Program-made: the position numbers and the translations under genes
Part shown: one piece after another, positions 5,370-9,245 of the stretch
Layout of the letters: every line of letters begins with the position of its first letter
How positions within the stretch are numbered: position 1 is the stretch's first letter
NCBI GenBank assembly: GCA_050012355.1
Contig: JBEKHI010000338.1
Location: 1-9,245, forward strand
Source of the DNA: JBEKHI01 sp050012355
Lineage (GTDB): Bacteria > Actinomycetota > Actinomycetes > Streptosporangiales > Streptosporangiaceae
Length of the DNA: 9,245 bases
Direction of reading: 5' to 3'
Notes under the pieces: model-generated
Database searches by the model: none
The model's input: only the letters and a program-made list of their open reading frames with translations
What the model was told of the DNA's origin: nothing

Positions 5370-7073
5370 GTGAGCGATTACCCGATTCCCGGTGACGACG
5401 ACCTGCGCGGACCGGGCCGGTTCCTGTGGTGGCTGGTGATCAGCCAGCGTTGGCGGGTCCTGCTGGGGGCACTGCTCGGCACGGCGTGGATGATCGGTCT
5501 GGTATTGCCGCCGTACGTGCTTTCCCTCGCTATCGACGACGGCTTGCAGCCCCGGAGGTTCTCCTCGCTCGTGGGCTGGGTGCTGGTGCTGCTGGCGATG
5601 GGGGTGGTGAACGCCTTCGTGGCCATCTTGCGTCACCGCACGATGACCAAGATCCGTATGGACGGGGCCTTCCTGACGCTGAACGCGGTGGTTCACCGGT
5701 CGGTGAGGCTCGGCGGTGCGCCGACCCGGAAGGTGTCGGCCGGGGAGGTGACCACCGTCGGCATCGGTGACGTGTGGGTGATCAGCACCAGCTTGACCGT
5801 GGTGGGCCCTGGGGTCGGCGGGGTCATCGCCTACATCGTCGTGGCGGCGCTGCTGCTGGCCATCTCGCCGGTGCTTGCGGTCATCGTCCTGGCGGGGGTA
5901 CCCGTGGTCGCCGTGCTGGTGGGGCCACCGTTGGGACGGCTGCGGCGGGTGGGGTCGGTCTACCGGGGCCGGCAGGGCGAGTTGACGAGCGTCTTGGTTG
6001 ACATCGCGGCGGGCCTGCGCGTTCTCAACGGAGTCGGCGGGAAGGACCTGTTCGCCACCCGTTACCGGCGCCGTTCCCGGGCACTGCGTGACGAAGGCTA
6101 CCGGGTAGGGTCGGTCTCCAGCTGGATCCCGTCCCTCGGCGCCGGGCTGCCGCTGATGTTCCTGGCCGTCGTCACCTGGCTCGCCGCGCGGATGGCGGCC
6201 GAGCGCGCCATTTCGGTCGGTGACCTCGTCGCCGTCTATGGCTACGTAGCCGTCCTCGTCGTCCCCGTCGCCGAGTTGATCGAGAGCGGGTCGAACCTGT
6301 CCCTGGCGGTGGTCTCCGCCCGGCGGGTGATCACGCTGCTGCGGCTGGGCCGGGACGCGGCGGAGCCTGTGGTCGGCGACGGGCCCGAGGTGCCCGCGGA
6401 CCTGCACGACCCGGTGTCCGGGTGCCAGGTCGCCGACGGCCGGCTGACCGCGGTGGCGAGCGCACGGCCGGCGGACGCCGCGGCGGTGATCGACCGTCTG
6501 GGCCGGTTCACCCCGTCGGACGCGACCTGGGGCGGCATCCGGCTGGACAGCATCGCCCCGTGGCGCTTCCGCGACCGCGTCCTGGTCGCGGACAACGAGG
6601 CGGACATCTTCGCCGGAACGCTGCGCGAAGTCGTCGCGGGCCGGTTCGACCCGGACGACCGGGCCGTTGCCCTGGCGGTTTACACCGCTGCCGCCGATGA
6701 CATCGTCGAAGGTCTGCCCGACGGAGCAGCGTCGGCCATCGAGTCACTGGGCCGCAACCTTTCCGGCGGGCAGCGGCAGCGCGTCCGCCTGGCCCGTGCC
6801 CTGCTAGCCGATCCCGAGGTGCTGCTCGCCGCCGAACCGACCTCGGCGGTCGACGCGCACACCGAAGCGGTGATCGCGGACCGGCTCGCCGCCGCCCGTT
6901 CCGGCCGCACCACGCTGGTGACGACCACCTCGCCCCTGCTCCTGGACCGGGCGGACGTCGTGCACTACCTCATCGAGGGCCGGGTAGCCGCCACCGGCAC
7001 CCACCGCGAACTGCTGGAAAGCCAGCCCGGCTACCGCCGGCTGGTCTCCCGCGATCTGGAAGAGGTGCCCTAG
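5370..7073 (+). CDS. ABC half-exporter subunit with degenerate nucleotide-binding domain
   Basis: 567 residues: an exporter-type transmembrane domain with about six helices (roughly 32-57, 66-89, 140-165, 167-188, 250-277, 283-305), then a nucleotide-binding domain (NBD, ~340-567). The NBD keeps the signature LSGGQ (464-468) and D-loop SAVD (492-495). It has lost the ATP-contacting residues: the Walker A position reads AVASARPADAAAV (361-373; Ala370 for Lys), the Q-loop Gln is Asn409, Walker B is VLLAAE (Ala488 for Asp, Glu489 kept), and the switch His is Thr519. It therefore probably cannot bind or hydrolyse ATP itself and supplies LSGGQ to its partner. The GTG start has GAGG (5358-5361) eight bases upstream. 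It ends in a TAGTG overlap with the partner gene. The substrate is unknown. The frame is intact, so this is not a pseudogene. Confidence 0.9.
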   Translation: MSDYPIPGDDDLRGPGRFLWWLVISQRWRVLLGALLGTAWMIGLVLPPYVLSLAIDDGLQPRRFSSLVGWVLVLLAMGVVNAFVAILRHRTMTKIRMDGAFLTLNAVVHRSVRLGGAPTRKVSAGEVTTVGIGDVWVISTSLTVVGPGVGGVIAYIVVAALLLAISPVLAVIVLAGVPVVAVLVGPPLGRLRRVGSVYRGRQGELTSVLVDIAAGLRVLNGVGGKDLFATRYRRRSRALRDEGYRVGSVSSWIPSLGAGLPLMFLAVVTWLAARMAAERAISVGDLVAVYGYVAVLVVPVAELIESGSNLSLAVVSARRVITLLRLGRDAAEPVVGDGPEVPADLHDPVSGCQVADGRLTAVASARPADAAAVIDRLGRFTPSDATWGGIRLDSIAPWRFRDRVLVADNEADIFAGTLREVVAGRFDPDDRAVALAVYTAAADDIVEGLPDGAASAIESLGRNLSGGQRQRVRLARALLADPEVLLAAEPTSAVDAHTEAVIADRLAAARSGRTTLVTTTSPLLLDRADVVHYLIEGRVAATGTHRELLESQPGYRRLVSRDLEEVP

Positions 7074-7075
7074 TG
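7061..7075 (+). promoter_or_regulatory. Translationally coupled stop/start with SD
   Basis: TAG (7071-7073) of the first exporter gene and GTG (7073-7075) of the second share one base. GAGG (7062-7065) lies seven bases before the GTG, inside the first gene. This arrangement supports equal synthesis of the two subunits and fixes the start of the second. Confidence 0.8.
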
Positions 7076-8890
7076 ACCAGCGATACCGGGTCACAAGCGG
7101 GCCACCTGCCGGTGGCTGACCCACCAGCGGTGCGCCGGGCAGCGTACCGCCTCATCCATCGCTACCGGGCCGCGGTGACCTGGATCCTCGTGCTCAACGG
7201 GCTTGCCACGGCGGCCGGACTGGCCGGGCCATGGCTGCTGGGCAGCATCATCAACGTGGTGGAGTCCCACGGCAGTCTCGGCAGCGTAGACCGGCTGGCG
7301 CTGCTGATCCTGCTGTCCGCACTGCTGCAACTCGTCCTCACCCGCCACGCCCGCTACCTCGCCGCCCGCTTCGGGGAACGACTCTCCGCGCACATCCGTG
7401 AGCAGTTCCTCGACCGGCTCCTCGACCTGCGGCCCGGCGTCGTGGAGCACCTTGTCACCGGCGACCTGGCCGCCCGGGGCGCCGGTGACGTCAACAGCGT
7501 CACCACCACCATGCGCGACGGCGCCCCGGACATCCTGATCGCCATCCTCCAGGCGGTCTTCGTCATCGTCGCGGTCTTCATCGTCGACCCGCTGCTCGGC
7601 GCCTGCGGGGTGGTCAGCCTGGCCGGCGTCGTGGTGGCGGCCCGCTGGTACCTCCGGCGGGCCCGCAGCGCCTACCTCGCGCTGGCCGCGGCCAACTCAT
7701 CTCTCGCGGAAGTGCTCGTCAGCACCGTCCAGGGTGCGCGAACCGTCGAGGCGCTGAGCCTGCAGGACCGCCGCCTTGAGGCCAGCGCCGATGCGATCGA
7801 TTACTCCCGGCGCAGCAGGCTGCGGGCCCTGGCGCTCCGCACGGTGCTGTACCCGGTCATCGATGTCTCGTATGTCCTGCCACTCGCCGGCGTCTTGCTC
7901 GCCGGCGGCGCGCTGTACGACCACCGCGCTATCAGCCTGGGCGCGGTGGTCACCTCCGCCCTGTACCTGCGGCAGCTCGCCGGACCGCTGGAGACGATGC
8001 AGATCTGGATCGAGCAGCTCCAGACCAGTACGGCCTCGTTCGCACGGCTCGAAGGGCTCAGCCCCCTGCCGCGCTCGCAGCCGGCCGCCGATGTCGTTCC
8101 CGCCGACGACCAGATCGTCGTCGACGACGTCCGGTTCAGCTACCGGGCCGGGCACGACGTGCTGCACGGTGTCCGTCTGGAGGTGCGGCCAGGGGAACGC
8201 CTCGCGATCGTCGGGCCGTCCGGCGCGGGCAAGTCCACGCTGGGGCGGCTGCTGGCCGGAATCGAGCATCCGGGCACCGGATCCGTGACCGTGGGCGGCG
8301 TGCCGGTCTGCGACCTGCCGCCCGATCAGCTGCGCCGCCACATCGTCCTGGTGACCCAGGAGCACCATGTGTTCCGCGCGTCGGTCCGGGACAACCTGCT
8401 GATTTCCAAGCCGGGTGCTAGCGACGCCGAGCTGCGCGCCGCACTCAGCGCGGTCGGCGCCACCTGGGCGGACGAACTACCCGACGGACTGGACACCGAA
8501 CTCGGCCCCCAAGGGCACCGGCTCGACAGCGCTCAGGCGCAGCAGCTCGCCCTGTCCCGGGTCGTGCTCGCGGACCCGCATACAGTCATCCTCGACGAGG
8601 CCACCGCGTCGCTGGACCCGACGACGGCACGCGACACCGAGCGGGCACTGGCGGCCGTACTCAAAGGCCGCACGGTCCTGGCCATCGCTCACCGGCTGCA
8701 CACCGCGCACGACGCCGACCGGGTGGCCGTCATGGAGGATGGCCGGCTAACCGAGCTGGGAACCCATGACGATCTCGTCGCAAGCAAGGGAGCCTATGCC
8801 CGCCTGTGGAATTCGTGGCACGGCGAACGACCGCAGCAAGGGATGCCCCAGTCCTCACCCGACCTCTTAAGTCAATGGCGTATGGATTAG
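7073..8890 (+). CDS. ABC half-exporter subunit with catalytic ATP site, degenerate signature
   Basis: 605 residues: a membrane domain with about six helices (roughly 36-62, 73-93, 154-176, 178-192, 258-283, 288-305), then an NBD (~345-582). A-loop Tyr357, Walker A GPSGAGKST (381-389, Lys387), Q-loop Gln429, Walker B VILDE (505-509), D-loop ASLD (512-515) and switch His540 are all present, so this subunit should bind and hydrolyse ATP. The signature, however, is LDSAQ (484-488) instead of LSGGQ. With the upstream subunit it forms a heterodimer in which its own ATP site pairs with the partner's good LSGGQ; the opposite site is doubly defective. The 23-residue tail after the NBD (RPQQGMPQSSP...) is polar and holds a rare TTA Leu codon (8867-8869). 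The exported substrate is unknown; multidrug or natural-product exporters have this layout. Confidence 0.93.
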   Translation: MTSDTGSQAGHLPVADPPAVRRAAYRLIHRYRAAVTWILVLNGLATAAGLAGPWLLGSIINVVESHGSLGSVDRLALLILLSALLQLVLTRHARYLAARFGERLSAHIREQFLDRLLDLRPGVVEHLVTGDLAARGAGDVNSVTTTMRDGAPDILIAILQAVFVIVAVFIVDPLLGACGVVSLAGVVVAARWYLRRARSAYLALAAANSSLAEVLVSTVQGARTVEALSLQDRRLEASADAIDYSRRSRLRALALRTVLYPVIDVSYVLPLAGVLLAGGALYDHRAISLGAVVTSALYLRQLAGPLETMQIWIEQLQTSTASFARLEGLSPLPRSQPAADVVPADDQIVVDDVRFSYRAGHDVLHGVRLEVRPGERLAIVGPSGAGKSTLGRLLAGIEHPGTGSVTVGGVPVCDLPPDQLRRHIVLVTQEHHVFRASVRDNLLISKPGASDAELRAALSAVGATWADELPDGLDTELGPQGHRLDSAQAQQLALSRVVLADPHTVILDEATASLDPTTARDTERALAAVLKGRTVLAIAHRLHTAHDADRVAVMEDGRLTELGTHDDLVASKGAYARLWNSWHGERPQQGMPQSSPDLLSQWRMD

Positions 8891-9020
8891 CCGGTGAGGG
8901 CAGGCTCGGTGGCGGCGGGGCTAACCGCCTGGCGCCGGGCACTGGACCAGGCGCGCACCCCGATCACCGTCAGCGCCGCGAGCGCGGTGCGGCGGGTACG
9001 GCTGCTCTTGCCCGGATAGG

Positions 9021-9034
9021 TGCTATGCATAGCA
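9021..9034. repeat. Perfect 14-bp palindrome
   Basis: TGCTATGCATAGCA equals its own reverse complement, with no spacer. It sits one base before the hairpin at 9036-9064. It may be a protein-binding site or part of the convergent termination region; nothing in the sequence decides between them. Confidence 0.4.
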
Positions 9035-9035
9035 A

Positions 9036-9064
9036 CCGGCGTGCCGTCTACCTCGGCACGCCGG
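9036..9064. terminator. GC-rich hairpin, probable bidirectional terminator
   Basis: CCGGCGTGCCG (9036-9046) and CGGCACGCCGG (9054-9064) form an 11-bp perfect stem with loop TCTACCT. It lies between two converging genes, about 146 bp after one stop and 76 bp after the other. There is no T-tract, as is common in high-GC actinobacteria. Position and stability suggest it terminates one or both transcripts. Confidence 0.6.
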
Positions 9065-9140
9065 GGGCCGACCAGCGTCCGCCGATATTGATATGTGATA
9101 TTAGCGAGTCGTTGATGGCTTAGACCGGGGGCCGTGCGGC

Positions 9141-9245
9141 TCAGCCGGGAAATTCCGTGACGCCGAGGGCGAAGTCCCAGTTCCCCACCCCGTGGCGGGC
9201 GAGGCCCATCGCGATCACGCCCGCTCCTTCCAGCCAGTACGCCAT
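9141..9245 (-). CDS. C-terminal 34 residues of an unidentified protein (gene continues past window)
   Basis: The minus-strand frame ends with TGA at 9143-9141 and is open to the window edge. It reads MAYWLEGAGVIAMGLARHG, then VGNWDFALGVTEFPG. A Met codon falls on the last three bases of the window, but a 34-residue gene starting exactly there is unlikely, so the true start is probably outside. The alternating Gly/Ala/Leu helix with a Trp-Leu-Glu-Gly motif recalls helices in alpha/alpha-barrel proteins (LanC-like or six-hairpin enzymes), but this is far too short to assign. Actinobacterial codon use (mostly G/C third positions) supports real coding. Confidence 0.45.
   Translation of the reverse strand: MAYWLEGAGVIAMGLARHGVGNWDFALGVTEFPG

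Larger units (their letters stand above)
8891..9140. other. Convergent intergenic spacer
   Basis: 250 bp between the end of the exporter operon (+) and the end of a minus-strand gene. I see no convincing gene. It holds a 14-bp palindrome (9021-9034), a strong hairpin (9036-9064) and an AT-rich patch (9084-9103) with three GATAT copies at 9084, 9090 and 9097. On the minus strand that patch contains TAATAT (9103-9098), a -10-like hexamer without a matching -35. Confidence 0.6.

Noticed and set aside
5328..6407. 359-codon minus-strand open frame opposite the first ABC gene.
   Set aside because: Low-complexity His/Gln/Arg/Pro/Asp-rich translation typical of an antisense shadow; the plus strand encodes a complete exporter.
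5370..7073. The first ABC gene as a pseudogene because of its lost Walker motifs.
   Set aside because: The frame is intact over 567 codons, LSGGQ and the D-loop are conserved, the membrane domain is complete, and it is translationally coupled to a partner with the complementary defect.
8887..9030. 47-codon minus-strand reading frame (starts MHSTYPGKSS, ends PALTG), considered as a small gene or precursor peptide.
   Set aside because: It has no SD, the strong hairpin sits just upstream of its ATG and the palindrome covers the ATG itself, no family is recognisable, and it lacks Cys, which excludes a lanthipeptide core. It most likely lies in the termination region by chance.
9141..9245. Lanthionine synthetase C-terminus next to an ABC pair, implying a lanthipeptide cluster.
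   Set aside because: Thirty-four residues with a vague helix resemblance are not enough, and no precursor peptide or zinc motif is visible.

Overview
The window reads as chromosomal DNA of a high-GC actinobacterium. Third codon positions are strongly G/C, GTG starts are common, several genes lack a Shine-Dalgarno (SD) sequence and look leaderless, and the gene families (DUF1707 protein, TetR, PheA/TfdB-type flavoprotein, paired half-size ABC exporters) are typical of the group. I cannot name a genus from the sequence. No rRNA, tRNA, CRISPR array, insertion sequence or phage gene is visible.

Layout. (1) Positions 1-800 hold the C-terminal part of a RecQ helicase (Zn site, winged helix, HRDC), followed at once by a perfect 18-bp inverted repeat. 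(2) Positions 890-2064 hold a two-gene unit: a DUF1707 protein whose C-terminal beta-region carries five spaced Ser-Gly-His motifs, and an overlapping small HEAGH protein resembling the FtsH (M41) peptidase domain without its AAA ATPase. (3) Positions 2012-3127 hold a divergent pair, a HAD phosphatase (-) and a Nudix hydrolase (+). Only 18 bp separate their GTG starts, and that gap contains one symmetric -10-like heptamer. (4) Positions 3102-5264 hold a TetR repressor (-) and a divergent FAD monooxygenase (+). Between them is an AT-rich region with two palindromes sharing the core TATAA-N2-TTATA and a good sigma70-type promoter for the repressor. (5) Positions 5370-8890 hold two ABC half-exporters joined by a TAGTG stop/start overlap. 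The first has lost Walker A, the Walker B Asp, the Q-loop Gln and the switch His but keeps LSGGQ. The second keeps the catalytic motifs but has LDSAQ for its signature, so only one composite ATP site can be canonical. (6) Positions 8891-9140 hold a noncoding convergent spacer with a 14-bp palindrome and an 11-bp-stem hairpin. (7) Positions 9141-9245 hold the last 34 codons of an unidentified minus-strand gene.

How the genes may work together. The TetR-monooxygenase pair is a standard ligand-induced unit, and the exporters lie downstream on the same strand, so a modify-and-export detoxification or natural-product module is plausible but unproven. The Nudix and HAD enzymes may be co-controlled through their shared promoter. 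Neighbouring transcription units repeatedly overlap tail to tail (2012-2064, 3102-3127), so antisense overlap between them is likely. I see no clear new defence or mobile system. The most notable items are the ABC asymmetry, the SGH-repeat protein with its metallopeptidase-like neighbour, and the symmetric leaderless promoter.
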